Shown in pieces: positions 43,972 through 51,806 of a stretch of DNA of 64,000 nt. The stretch is taken from the NCBI RefSeq assembly GCF_021129215.1, contig NZ_JAJOLP010000001.1:930001-994000 (forward strand). Direction: 5' to 3'. Numbering within the stretch: position 1 is the stretch's first letter; every line of letters starts with the position of its first letter. The position numbers and the translations under genes are program-made. The notes under the pieces were generated by a model that saw only the letters and a list, made by a program, of their open reading frames with translations, was not told the DNA's origin and did no database searches. This DNA is from Agromyces sp. S2-1-8. GTDB taxonomy: Bacteria; Actinomycetota; Actinomycetes; Actinomycetales; Microbacteriaceae.

Positions 43972-44502
43972 TCAGTGCAGGCCGGGCCGGTTCACGCTCG
44001 GCGGGATCGCGCAGTAGTCGTAGTAGTACCGGGTCGGCACGGCCGGATCGCTCACGTCGACGATGACGGACGCACCGGAGTGCGGCAGCTCGTCGCCCGC
44101 GAGCGTCCACACCGAGAAGTGCCAGACGCCGCGCACCGTGTCGTCGAGCAGGTGTCGGCCGTCGACGACGAGCACCACGTCGTCGCCCTCGGCGCCTACC
44201 AGCGTGCGGGCACGGAAGGGGTCGACGAGTTCGGCCCGCAGGGTCGCCTCGTCGACCGTGCCGACACTGCTGCGCACGACGGTCGTGCCGTGCCGGTGGC
44301 CCGCCGTGCTCGCGTCGGTCGGGCCGGGTGCGAGGGCGAGGCGGGCGGCGACCGCCGCCGCCAGCTCATCCGCCAGGCGAGCGGATGCCTCGGGGTCGGC
44401 GCCGTCGACCGCGATGAGGCGGCGCCCGCGGCGGGCGTTGTGCAGGAACTCGTCGGCGATCCACTCGATCGTCGGCAGCGGGCCGACCTGCATCGGGCTC
44501 AT
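43972..44502 (-). CDS. Uncharacterised protein resembling a uridine-kinase-like fold without P-loop
   Basis: 176 residues, soluble. EFLHNARRGRRLIAVDGADPEASARLADELAAAV occupies the place of a nucleoside-kinase P-loop (normally GxxGSGKT) but has GADPEAS instead. VVLVVDGRHLLDDTVRGVWHFSVWT and the C-terminal DPAVPTRYYYDYCAIPP follow the order of uridine-kinase-like proteins. It is therefore either a degenerate kinase or an unrelated fold. Start ATG 44502; no clear operon partner. Confidence 0.55.
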   Translation of the reverse strand: MSPMQVGPLPTIEWIADEFLHNARRGRRLIAVDGADPEASARLADELAAAVAARLALAPGPTDASTAGHRHGTTVVRSSVGTVDEATLRAELVDPFRARTLVGAEGDDVVLVVDGRHLLDDTVRGVWHFSVWTLAGDELPHSGASVIVDVSDPAVPTRYYYDYCAIPPSVNRPGLH

Positions 44503-44675
44503 GCGCCAAGGCTACGCCGGTCGTTCGCCGCATTGCTGTGCCGTGCCGTGCTCCTGCACGTGCAGCGGGGCCTCGCTCGACCCGGGCTGATGGTCGCCGA
44601 ATTCGTGCGGTCGGAGATCCGGTAGCGGCGATGCAGCGGTCTCCGCCTCGGCGTGCTGAGGCGTGGTCGCTCCAT

Positions 44676-44799
44676 GCGCGGTGTGGATTTGTGGATGTGT
44701 GGACGTGCGCGGTGTGGATTTGTGGATGTGTGGACGTGCGCGGTGTGGATTTGTGGACTTGTGGACGTGCGCGGTGTGGATTTGTGGACTTGTCGACAT
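44676..44799. repeat. Four tandem copies of a 31-bp repeat
   Basis: Units start at 44676, 44707, 44738 and 44769, each beginning GCGCGGTGTGGATTTGTGGA. Units 1-2 continue TGTGTGGACGT, units 3-4 CTTGTGGACGT or a variant. The array lies in the 502-nt non-coding gap 44503-45004. It is T/G-rich on this strand, unlike its surroundings. Confidence 0.9.
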
Positions 44800-44839
44800 G
44801 CACTGCGGGAGGTGAGGCCCCGCCCTCGGCAGGTCCGGG

Positions 44840-44965
44840 TTCTGGGCTCGAGGCTTGAGGCTCCGTGCTCGACGCTCCGTGCCCCGTGCTCGACGCTCTG
44901 TGCTTCGTGATCTGTGCTCTGTGCCCCGTGCTCCGTGCTTCGTGCTCCGTGACCTGGGCTCCGGG
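44840..44965. repeat. Heptanucleotide tandem array (CTCCGTG-like, about 18 units)
   Basis: From 44861 the sequence can be divided into consecutive 7-mers CTCCGTG, CTCGACG, CTCCGTG, CCCCGTG, CTCGACG, CTCTGTG, CTTCGTG and so on to 44965, with degenerate units back to 44840. Period 7 does not preserve a reading frame, so it is not protein-coding. It sits 40 nt after the 31-bp array and just before the transporter ATPase stop codon. Confidence 0.8.
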
Positions 44966-45004
44966 AGCGTGGTCCGAACGCGTGTGCAGCGCGAGCTCGT
45001 GGGT

Positions 45005-45859
45005 TCAGCCGAGACCGGCGTGCGCGCCCGAGCCGGCAGCGACAGGCGTCGCAGCATGCGACGACCCCGGCGCCGCAGCATGCGACCCCGGCGCCGCGAC
45101 GGCGATGAGCGGGCGGCCCGTGATCGGGTGCTCGACGACCTGCGCGCGCACCCCGTACACCCGCTCGACGAGCTCGGCGGTGAGCACCTCGCCCGGCGCG
45201 CCCGCCGCGACGACGCGACCGTCGGCGAGCACGATCACGTGGTCGGCGTACGCGGCGGCGTGCGAGAGGTCGTGCAGCGCCGTGACGACCGTGAGTCCCT
45301 CACGGGCGAGTCCGGCGAGCAGCTCGAGGGCGGTGAGCTGCGCCGAGAGGTCGAGGTGGTTCGTCGGCTCGTCGACGAGCAGCAGCTCGGGCTGCTGCGC
45401 GAGCGCGCGCGCGAGCACGACCCGCTGACGCTCGCCGCCCGAGAGCTCGGCGACGGAGCGCCCCGCGAACGCGGTCGCGCCGACCGCGTCGAGGGCCCGC
45501 GCCGCGATCTCCCGGTCGCCGGCGCCGACGGCGGCGAACGCACCGAGGTGCGGCGTTCGTCCGAGCAGCACGGATGCCTCGACGTCGAGCTGCGCGTCGA
45601 CCTCGCCCTGCTGCTCGGCGAGGGCGACGAGCCGCGCCCGCTCGCGGCGGCGCATGCCGGGCAGCGAACGGCCGTCGAGGGCGAGGTCGCCCGCCGTCGC
45701 GCGTTCGACCGCGGCGACGAGGTGCAGGAGCGTCGACTTGCCCGCGCCGTTCGGCCCGACGAGCGCCGTGAGCGCGCCGCCCGGGAGCGTCGCGTCGATG
45801 CTGTCGATGATGGTGCGCCCGGCGCGGTCGAAGTGCACGCGGGACAGGTCGAGGCTCAT
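45005..45859 (-). CDS. ABC transporter ATP-binding protein of a proposed F420-0 importer
   Basis: 284 residues, FecE/BtuD-like. Walker A GPNGAGKST, signature ELSGGERQRVVLARAL, Walker B LLLVDEPTNHLD, switch His in VTALHDLSHA. A C-terminal Ala/Gly/His-rich tail (APGSHAAAPGSSHAATPVAAGSG) is unusual. The ATG at 45859 overlaps the permease stop by 4 nt and is preceded by AGAAGGAGCACGAC, almost the same leader as fgd. Order SBP-permease-ATPase and linkage to cofE and fgd match the cassette (TIGR03868/03869/03873) proposed to import F420-0; siderophore or cobalamin import is the alternative. Confidence 0.8.
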   Translation of the reverse strand: MSLDLSRVHFDRAGRTIIDSIDATLPGGALTALVGPNGAGKSTLLHLVAAVERATAGDLALDGRSLPGMRRRERARLVALAEQQGEVDAQLDVEASVLLGRTPHLGAFAAVGAGDREIAARALDAVGATAFAGRSVAELSGGERQRVVLARALAQQPELLLVDEPTNHLDLSAQLTALELLAGLAREGLTVVTALHDLSHAAAYADHVIVLADGRVVAAGAPGEVLTAELVERVYGVRAQVVEHPITGRPLIAVAAPGSHAAAPGSSHAATPVAAGSGAHAGLG

Positions 45860-46992
45860 GTCGTGCTCCTTCTGCGCAGCAGCAGCCAGGCGAACACCGG
45901 GCCGCCGATCAGGGCGGTGAGGATGCCGACCGGCAGCTCCCGCGGGTCGAACATGGTGCGGGCCGCCGTGTCGGCCCACACGAGGAAGATCGCGCCGGCC
46001 AGCATCGACAGCGGCAGCAGCGCCCGGTGGCCAGGGCCGACGACGAGGCGCACGGCGTGCGGCAGCACGAGCCCGACGAAGCCGATCGAGCCGCTCACCG
46101 CGACGAGCGCACCCGTGAGCATGGCGGTGCCGCCGAGCAGCAGCACCCGGCTGCGTGCGACGTTCACGCCGAGCGCGGCCGCGCCCGTCTCGCCGACCGC
46201 GAAGGCGTCGAGCGTGCGCGCGCTCGCGACGAGCGGCACGCCGACGACGACGAGGGCGACGCCCGAGATCGCGACCGACGTCCAGTCGGTGCCCGCGAGC
46301 GAGCCGAGCAGCCAGTTCAGGATCTCGCGGTAGCTGTCGTTCGTCGCGCTCCAGAAGATGACGAGGCTCGTGATCGCGCCGAACACGCTCGTCACCGCGA
46401 CGCCGGCGAGCACGGTCGCCGTCGGCGAGAGCCGGGCGCCCGCCGAGCCGCCGGCGCGGCCGGCCCGGCCGGCCCCGAGCGCGAGTCCGAGGGTCGCGAG
46501 CAGTGCGACGATCGCGCCGGCGAAGGCGGCGAGCGGCAGCATGAGCGACCAGCCGAGCACGAGCACGACGACCGCGCCCACCGAGGCGCCCGACGAGAGG
46601 CCGAGCAGGTACGGGTCGGCGAGCGGGTTGCGGGTGAGCGCCTGCATGACGGCGCCGCAGAGGGCGAGGCCCGCGCCCACCGCGGCGGCGGTGAGCACGC
46701 GAGGCATGCGCAGCTGCCAGACGATGCCGTCGCGCAGCGGTGACAGCGTCGACTCGCCGAACCCGAGGTGGGCGCCGACGCTCGCGAGCACGTCAGCCGG
46801 CGACAGCGCCGCCGGGCCGATCGTGACCGCGACCACGATCGACACCACCAGCAGCGCCGCGAGCCCGGCGCCCCAGAGGAGGGTGCGAGACGCGCCGCCC
46901 CATCGAGTTGCCGAGTTCTGCGCTTCCCGAGCGGGGGAAGGACGGCTTTCGGCGACTCGACGATCGGTGCCGCGGGTGGCAGGCGCGGACAT
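45856..46992 (-). CDS. ABC permease of a proposed F420-0 importer (FecCD family)
   Basis: 378 residues with about ten helices of the BtuC/FecCD type: WQLRMPRVLTAAAVGAGLALCGAVMQALTRNPLADPYLLGLSSGASVGA is the conserved family opening, and the LGVNVARSRVLLLG and GSIGFVGLVLPHAVRLVVGPGHR (coupling helix) segments are present. The start at 46992 overlaps the SBP stop by 1 nt (TGATG). A single permease gene means a homodimer. See the ATPase entry for the F420-0 argument. Confidence 0.82.
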   Translation of the reverse strand: MSAPATRGTDRRVAESRPSPAREAQNSATRWGGASRTLLWGAGLAALLVVSIVVAVTIGPAALSPADVLASVGAHLGFGESTLSPLRDGIVWQLRMPRVLTAAAVGAGLALCGAVMQALTRNPLADPYLLGLSSGASVGAVVVLVLGWSLMLPLAAFAGAIVALLATLGLALGAGRAGRAGGSAGARLSPTATVLAGVAVTSVFGAITSLVIFWSATNDSYREILNWLLGSLAGTDWTSVAISGVALVVVGVPLVASARTLDAFAVGETGAAALGVNVARSRVLLLGGTAMLTGALVAVSGSIGFVGLVLPHAVRLVVGPGHRALLPLSMLAGAIFLVWADTAARTMFDPRELPVGILTALIGGPVFAWLLLRRRSTT

Positions 46993-48002
46993 CAGCCCTC
47001 CAAAGCGTCCAGCTGGTCGACGATCGAGGCGACGGCGTCGACGTTGCGCACGCCCGCCTCGGTCGCGGGGAAGTCGACGACGACGTACCGCTCGCCCTGC
47101 ACCGCAGGAAGCGACGCGGTCGCCGGGTTCTGCTCGAGCGCGGCGATCTTCGCGTCGGCGGTGTTCCACGGCGCGTCGACGAGCACGATCACGTCGGGGT
47201 TCGCCTCGACCACGGCCTCCCACGACATGGCCGTCCACGTGTCGTGCACGTCGGCCGCGACGTTCTCGAGCCCCGAGGCATCCATGATCATCTGCGGTGC
47301 GCCGATGCCGGCGCCCACGAACGGCTGGTCGTCGCCCGACGAGTACCAGAGCGCGCTCAGCCCGTCCTGCGAGGGGGTGATCGCCTCGAGCGCCTCGCGC
47401 TGCGACGCGACGAGGTCGGCCGCGCGGTCGGGCACGCCGAAGATCGCCCCGGCCTCCTCGAACTCGCGGAACACCTCGTCGAAGGTGAGCGGGTCGGGCA
47501 TGTAACCCTCGCCCTTGCAGGCGGCTGGGGCGACGTACGTCGCGACGCCGAGCGCGCCGAGGGCGTCGCGCTCGCCGGCGCCCTCGGCCGAGAGGTTCGA
47601 CTCCCAGCCGGCGTAGACGAGGTCGGGCTCGACGGCGAGGGTCGCCTCCTGCGAGGGCACCTTGTCGCTCAGCACCTCGAGGCCGTCGGCCTGCGACGCG
47701 GATGCCTCGGGCACGGGCCCGTCGCTGAAGGCGGTGCCGACGATCTTGTCTTCGAGGCCGAGCGCGAGCATGAGCTCGAGCGTCGACGACTTGATGGTGA
47801 CGACCCGCTCGGGGGCGGCGTCGAACGTGACCTCGGTGCCGCAGTTGTCGAGCGTGAGCGGGTAGGCGGATGCCTCGCCGCCGGCGCCGTTCGCGGCGTC
47901 GGCGGTGCTCTGCGAGGCGCCGGCGGGGCTCGCGCAACCGGCGAGCAGGGCGACGGCGGCGACGGCGGTGAGGGCGAGGGGCAGGCGGGCGTGGCGGTGC
48001 AT
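46992..48002 (-). CDS. Substrate-binding lipoprotein of a proposed F420-0 importer
   Basis: 336 residues from ATG 48002; signal and lipobox LLAGC (Cys ~24). The class III (helical-backbone) binding fold reads YPLTLDNCGTEVTFDAAPERVVTIKSSTLELMLALGLEDKIVGTAF, VEPDLVYAGWESNLS, ALWYSSGDDQPFVGAGIGAPQMIMDASGLENVA, and SWEAVVEANPDVIVLVDAPW. This matches the family defined beside cofE and fgd in F420-using actinobacteria lacking F420-0 synthesis (TIGR03868). A GntR-type site at 48146-48160 lies 143 nt upstream, shared with the divergent catabolic operon. No ligand has been shown by sequence alone. Confidence 0.78.
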   Translation of the reverse strand: MHRHARLPLALTAVAAVALLAGCASPAGASQSTADAANGAGGEASAYPLTLDNCGTEVTFDAAPERVVTIKSSTLELMLALGLEDKIVGTAFSDGPVPEASASQADGLEVLSDKVPSQEATLAVEPDLVYAGWESNLSAEGAGERDALGALGVATYVAPAACKGEGYMPDPLTFDEVFREFEEAGAIFGVPDRAADLVASQREALEAITPSQDGLSALWYSSGDDQPFVGAGIGAPQMIMDASGLENVAADVHDTWTAMSWEAVVEANPDVIVLVDAPWNTADAKIAALEQNPATASLPAVQGERYVVVDFPATEAGVRNVDAVASIVDQLDALEG

Positions 48003-48082
48003 GGGCAGAGTTCCTCCGGGATGGCGTGCAGGCGTGTCCGACGACGGTCGGCGACTCGCGGCCCAATCCCGGGCCACCACGA

Positions 48083-48100
48083 CCGGGCAAGTCAGCCCGG
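48083..48100 (-). other. Short hairpin in the leader of the importer operon
   Basis: CCGGGC (48083-48088) and GCCCGG (48095-48100) form a small stem with loop AAGTCA, flanked by GGCCC-rich sequence (48061-48076) that could pair further. It lies 80-100 nt before the binding-protein start. I looked for cobalamin, TPP and FMN riboswitch consensus boxes and saw none. Confidence 0.3.
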
Positions 48101-48145
48101 TGGTCGCTTCGAAGCCTAACGCCGTGAGGACTTCGGAATCAATAC

Positions 48146-48160
48146 TGGATTCTGGATCCA
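48146..48160. promoter_or_regulatory. GntR operator between divergent importer and catabolic operons
   Basis: TGGATTC-T-GGATCCA followed by AAA, the same 7-1-7 layout as the sites at 37999, 58836 and 59264 with one or two changes. It is 143 nt from the F420-0 binding-protein start and 118 nt from the hydrolase start, so one site may control both directions. Confidence 0.65.
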
Positions 48161-48278
48161 AAATGGGTCATGATGTCCTCGCGGGCCTCGATCGAGCATT
48201 CGATCAGGGCCGGGGCGACGGTTCGCCCGCCGTGTCCGGGTCCCGCGCAATGCCGCGTCGAGATCCGGGAGGACCCGC

Positions 48279-49259
48279 ATGAAGAGCACCGAGGTCGAGT
48301 TCTACAGCGAAGGCGATCGCATCGCCGCGATCTGGCGGACGCCCGACGAGGTCGACGGCCCGCTGCGTGCGATCGTGCAGGGCCCCGGCTGGCTCGGCCT
48401 GAAAGACGCGAAGCTCTACGTGCGCTACCACGAGGCGCTCACCGCCGCCGGCTTCGGCGTGCTCGTCTTCGACTACCGCGGCTTCGGCGACTCGGCCGGC
48501 GACCGCGGCATCCTCTCGCCCGCCCGCCAGCTGCAGGACCTCGTGAACGCCGTCACCTACCTGACCACGCGCGACGATGTGGACGCCGACGCGATCGGTG
48601 CGTTCGGCACCGGCGGCACGGGCGGCGGCAACGCCGTGCTGCTCGCCGACGCCGACCCGCGCGTGAAGGCGGCCGTCAGCCAGGTCCCCGTCGCCGACGG
48701 CACCGACTGGCTGCACCGCATGCGGCAGGAGCACGAATGGCTGGCCTTCCTCGCCGGCCTCGAGGAGGACCGTCGGCTGCGCGTCGCGACCGGCGCCGGA
48801 CGCCTCGTGCACCCCCGCGAGGAGATCATGGTGCCGACCCCCGAGCGCCGCGCCACGACCATCAAGGCCGACGTCGACGACAGGATCCCGAGCGCGATCC
48901 CGCTCTCGTGCGCCGACGAGATCCTCGCCTACCGGCCCATCGACGCGGCATCCCGCCTCGAGACCCCGCTCCTCGTGATCGGCGTCGAGGGCGACGCGAC
49001 CACCCCGACCGATCACGCCGAGCGCCTCTACGCCGCGGCGAAGGGGCCGAAGCAGCTCATCATGCAGCGGCACACCACCCACTACGCGGCGTACGACCGC
49101 TACTGGACCGAGACCACCCCGCTGATCGTCGACTGGCTCGACCGCTACGTGCGGCCGAGCGACGTCGAGGTCCGCACCACCCGCTCGCCCGGCCAGGGCG
49201 AGACCGCAGAACGACTGGAGGCGCCCGTGGAGGCAACGCGTTCGGAGGTCGTGCGATGA
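48279..49259 (+). CDS. Alpha/beta hydrolase-fold protein lacking the nucleophile serine
   Basis: 326 residues, dienelactone hydrolase/acetyl-esterase-like. FGVLVFDYRGFGDSAGDRG and LVNAVTYLTTRDDVDADAIGAFG are typical. The elbow that should read G-x-S-x-G is G110-T-G-G-T-G-G-G-N-A, so the serine is replaced by glycine (Gly112). The acid (VIGVEGDATTPTDHAE) and histidine (QRHTTHYAAYD) regions remain. ADPRVKAAVSQVPVADGTDW matches intact relatives. Either Thr111/Thr114 takes over or it acts without a covalent intermediate, as some alpha/beta-fold lyases and oxygenases do. First gene of the GntR-controlled operon, overlapping the next by 4 nt. Confidence 0.8.
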   Translation: MKSTEVEFYSEGDRIAAIWRTPDEVDGPLRAIVQGPGWLGLKDAKLYVRYHEALTAAGFGVLVFDYRGFGDSAGDRGILSPARQLQDLVNAVTYLTTRDDVDADAIGAFGTGGTGGGNAVLLADADPRVKAAVSQVPVADGTDWLHRMRQEHEWLAFLAGLEEDRRLRVATGAGRLVHPREEIMVPTPERRATTIKADVDDRIPSAIPLSCADEILAYRPIDAASRLETPLLVIGVEGDATTPTDHAERLYAAAKGPKQLIMQRHTTHYAAYDRYWTETTPLIVDWLDRYVRPSDVEVRTTRSPGQGETAERLEAPVEATRSEVVR

Positions 49260-50686
49260 GCATCGACCTGAGGATCTCCGGCGGCATCGTCGTCACCCCG
49301 TCGGGGCCCGTCGCCGCCGACCTGCTCGTCGACGACGGCCGCGTGGCCGGCATCGTCGGCGCCGACGTCGCGGCCCCGGCCGACCGCACGATCGACGCGA
49401 CCGGCCGGCTCGTGCTGCCCGGCATGGTCGACGTGCACGTGCACACCCGCGAGCCCGGCTACGAGCACAAGGACGACATCCTCACGACCTCGCAGCAGGC
49501 CGCCGCGGGCGGTGTCACGACGATGTTCGGCATGCCGAACCTCAACCCGCCGACCGTCGACGTGACGACGCTGCGCGACGTGTTCGACCGCTACACCGCG
49601 AGCTCGATCGTCGACTGGAACCACAACCCGGCGCCGACGAAGTTCGACGACATCGTGCCGATGGCCGAGATGGGCATCTGCGCCTACAAGATCTACATGG
49701 TCGTCGACACGGGCCGCACCTACCCGCACCCGGCCGGCACCGGCATCCACGACCACGGCCACCTGCTGCAGATCATGGACCGCATCGCCACGACCGGCAA
49801 GCGCTTCATCGTGCACCCGCACGACCAGGCGCTCATGGACTACATCGAGGGCGAGGTGCTCGCCCGCGGCGAGAACACGCCGCAGGGCTACGCCTCGGCG
49901 TACGCCGCCCGCGAGGGCGTCATCTGGGACACGGCGATCGACGTCGTGCTGCGACTCGCCGAGGCATCCGGCTGCCCCGTGCACATCGCGCACATCCAGA
50001 CGCGCCGCTCGATCGACGCGGTGCGCCGCGCGAAGGCCGCCGGCGTCGACGTGACGTGCGAGGTGAACCACTGGGCGCCGTTCCTCTCCACCTGGCACGA
50101 CGTCGAGACCCTCGGGCCGTACGCGCTGAGCTACTGGGTGCCCGACGACAACCGCGCCGCCGTGTGGGAGGGCATGCGCGACGGCACGATCGACATCGCG
50201 AGCTCCGACCACGCGCCGCACACGCGCGAGGAGAAGGAGATCGGCTGGACCGAGATGTGGAGCGCCCACACCGGCACGCCGGGCATCCAGTACTACTACG
50301 AGCTCATGCTCGACGCCGTCAACCGGGGCGAGCTCACCCTCGAGCGCGCAGTCGACATGGTCGCCCGCATCCCCGCCGAGAAGTTCGGCCTCGCCGGCGT
50401 CAAGGGCTCGCTCGAGGTCGGCGCCGACGCCGACGTCGTGATCGCCGACCCGGCCCACGAGTGGACCATCACGAACGACGACGTGCTGTCGAAGATCGGC
50501 TGGACCCCGTACGACGGCCGCACCATCTCCGCCCGGATCGAGCGCACCCTCGTGCGCGGCCGGGAGGTCTACGCCGACGGCGTCGTCGTCGGCAAGCCCG
50601 GCGACGGGAAGCTCGCGGCCGCACGGGCCGAAGGACCAGCGGCGCACGCCGCCGTGGCGGCCGGCTCGGCCGCAGAAGGGAACTGA
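49256..50686 (+). CDS. Dihydroorotase/hydantoinase-family cyclic amidohydrolase
   Basis: 476 residues, amidohydrolase superfamily TIM barrel with flanking beta-sandwich. Binuclear metal site visible: His61 and His63 (VDVHVHTREPG), carboxylated Lys145 (AYKIYM), His187/His189 (IVHPHD), His243/His246 (VHIAHIQT) and Asp318 (SSDHAPH). Such enzymes hydrolyse cyclic amides or imides (dihydropyrimidines, hydantoins, allantoin, dihydroorotate). The catabolic neighbourhood argues for ring opening of a heterocycle rather than pyrimidine synthesis. It overlaps the hydrolase by 4 nt and precedes the LLM gene by 1 nt. The last ~25 residues are Ala/Gly-rich and lie outside the fold. Confidence 0.87.
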   Translation: MSIDLRISGGIVVTPSGPVAADLLVDDGRVAGIVGADVAAPADRTIDATGRLVLPGMVDVHVHTREPGYEHKDDILTTSQQAAAGGVTTMFGMPNLNPPTVDVTTLRDVFDRYTASSIVDWNHNPAPTKFDDIVPMAEMGICAYKIYMVVDTGRTYPHPAGTGIHDHGHLLQIMDRIATTGKRFIVHPHDQALMDYIEGEVLARGENTPQGYASAYAAREGVIWDTAIDVVLRLAEASGCPVHIAHIQTRRSIDAVRRAKAAGVDVTCEVNHWAPFLSTWHDVETLGPYALSYWVPDDNRAAVWEGMRDGTIDIASSDHAPHTREEKEIGWTEMWSAHTGTPGIQYYYELMLDAVNRGELTLERAVDMVARIPAEKFGLAGVKGSLEVGADADVVIADPAHEWTITNDDVLSKIGWTPYDGRTISARIERTLVRGREVYADGVVVGKPGDGKLAAARAEGPAAHAAVAAGSAAEGN

Positions 50687-50687
50687 C

Positions 50688-51680
50688 ATGAAATTCGGAC
50701 TGCTGCTGCCGCACTTCGGCGAGGAGGCGAGCCGCGAGAAGTTGCTCGAGGGCTCGAAGCTCGCCGAGGAGAAGGGCTTCGACTCGGTCTGGGTGCGCGA
50801 CCACCTCGTGTTCGAGCCGCACGGCGAGATGGAGAAGCCGAACCGCACCTTCTACGACGCGCTCACGACGCTCACCGCGATCGGCGCCGTGACCGAGAAG
50901 CTCGAGCTCGGCACGGGCTCGCTCATCCCGTTCCGCCACCCGCTCGTGACGGCGCTCATGGCCGGCACGATCACCCAGCTCGTCGGGCCGCGGCTCATCC
51001 TCGGGTTCGGCGCCGGCACCTTCGACCACGAGTTCGAGGCCGTCGGCTGGGGCGACCTCAACCGCGTCGAGATGGTGCGCTCGAACGCCGAGATCCTGAA
51101 GCGGGTGTTCACCGAGAACGACGTCACCTACGACGACGGCATCTTCTCGTTCGAGAACGTGACGATCGAGCCGAAGCCCGTCGGCGGGCCGGTGCCGTTC
51201 TGGTACTGCGGCGCGACGCCCGCGTCGGCCCGACTTGCGGCCGAGTACGCCGACGGCTGGATGCCGGGACGCATCTCGCTGCGCACGATGGAGAAGCGCA
51301 TCGAGGTCATGAAGAGCATGACGGATGCCTCGGGGCGGCCGATGCCGACCGTCGCCGTGATCCCGCCGACGTCGATCGAGGACACCCGCGAGGAGGCGCT
51401 CAAGCACGTGAACATCCCGGGCCTGCTCGCGTGGGCGAACAAGGCGCGGTTCACGGTGAAGCCGGAGTCGGGCAGCTTCCAGACCGTCGAGGACCTCGAG
51501 GGCCAGCTCATCGTGGGCGACCCCGACCAGGCCGTCGAGGAGATCCGGAAGTTCGAGGCGCTCGGCGTCGAGCACCTCGTGTTCGACTTCCGGTTCAAGT
51601 TCGACCGCTTCTTCGAGCAGATCGAGCTGCTCGGCACGGAGGTGCTGCCGAAGTTCCGCCAGGGGCAGGCTGCGGCGTGA
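50688..51680 (+). CDS. Luciferase-like (LLM) flavin/F420-dependent oxidoreductase
   Basis: 330 residues, bacterial luciferase-like TIM barrel: MKFGLLLPHFGEEASREKLLEGSKLAEEKGFDSVWVRDHLVF, TLTAIGAVTEKLELGTGSLIPFRHP, LILGFGAGTFDHEFEAVGW, PVPFWYCGATPASARLAAEYADGWMPG. Members use F420H2 for reductions or FMNH2/O2 for monooxygenation; sequence alone does not decide. In an operon with a cyclic amidohydrolase and a NitT/TauT-type importer, and in a cluster that makes F420H2, an F420-dependent ring reduction before hydrolysis is plausible. A REP-like element separates it from the transporter genes. Confidence 0.85.
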   Translation: MKFGLLLPHFGEEASREKLLEGSKLAEEKGFDSVWVRDHLVFEPHGEMEKPNRTFYDALTTLTAIGAVTEKLELGTGSLIPFRHPLVTALMAGTITQLVGPRLILGFGAGTFDHEFEAVGWGDLNRVEMVRSNAEILKRVFTENDVTYDDGIFSFENVTIEPKPVGGPVPFWYCGATPASARLAAEYADGWMPGRISLRTMEKRIEVMKSMTDASGRPMPTVAVIPPTSIEDTREEALKHVNIPGLLAWANKARFTVKPESGSFQTVEDLEGQLIVGDPDQAVEEIRKFEALGVEHLVFDFRFKFDRFFEQIELLGTEVLPKFRQGQAAA

Positions 51681-51690
51681 CCCTGCCTCT

Positions 51691-51766
51691 GCCGGTCGAG
51701 TAGCGAGCGAAGCGAGCGTATCGAGACCATCACACGGGTCTCGATACGCTTCGCTCCTCGACCGGC
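51691..51766. repeat. REP-like long inverted repeat between catabolic and transporter genes
   Basis: GCCGGTCGAGTAGCGAGCGA at 51691 pairs, with bulges, with the end TTCGCTCCTCGACCGGC at 51766; the centre is TATCGAGACC...GGTCTCGATA. The 76-nt dyad resembles the GGTCGAG/TATCGAGACC repeats widespread in Microbacteriaceae intergenic DNA. Inside the operon it may lower or stabilise downstream transcript. Confidence 0.75.
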
Positions 51767-51806
51767 GATGAAGCCATCGACACGAAACCTCAACGAGGAG
51801 GAGCGA

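Noticed and set aside
44676..44799. CRISPR array
   Set aside because: The 31-bp units are directly adjacent without unique spacers and no cas genes are nearby.
44512..45081. Protein encoded through the tandem repeats (minus strand, about 189 residues)
   Set aside because: The heptamer period breaks the reading frame pattern and the translation is low-complexity without a family; it is repeat DNA.
48003..48145. Cobalamin or other known riboswitch before the importer operon
   Set aside because: No B12 box or TPP/FMN/SAM consensus could be found; only a short GC hairpin is present.
51691..51766. Insertion-sequence terminal repeats or an attachment site
   Set aside because: No transposase or integrase and no target duplication; the repeat matches the REP-like class and recurs at 54329.
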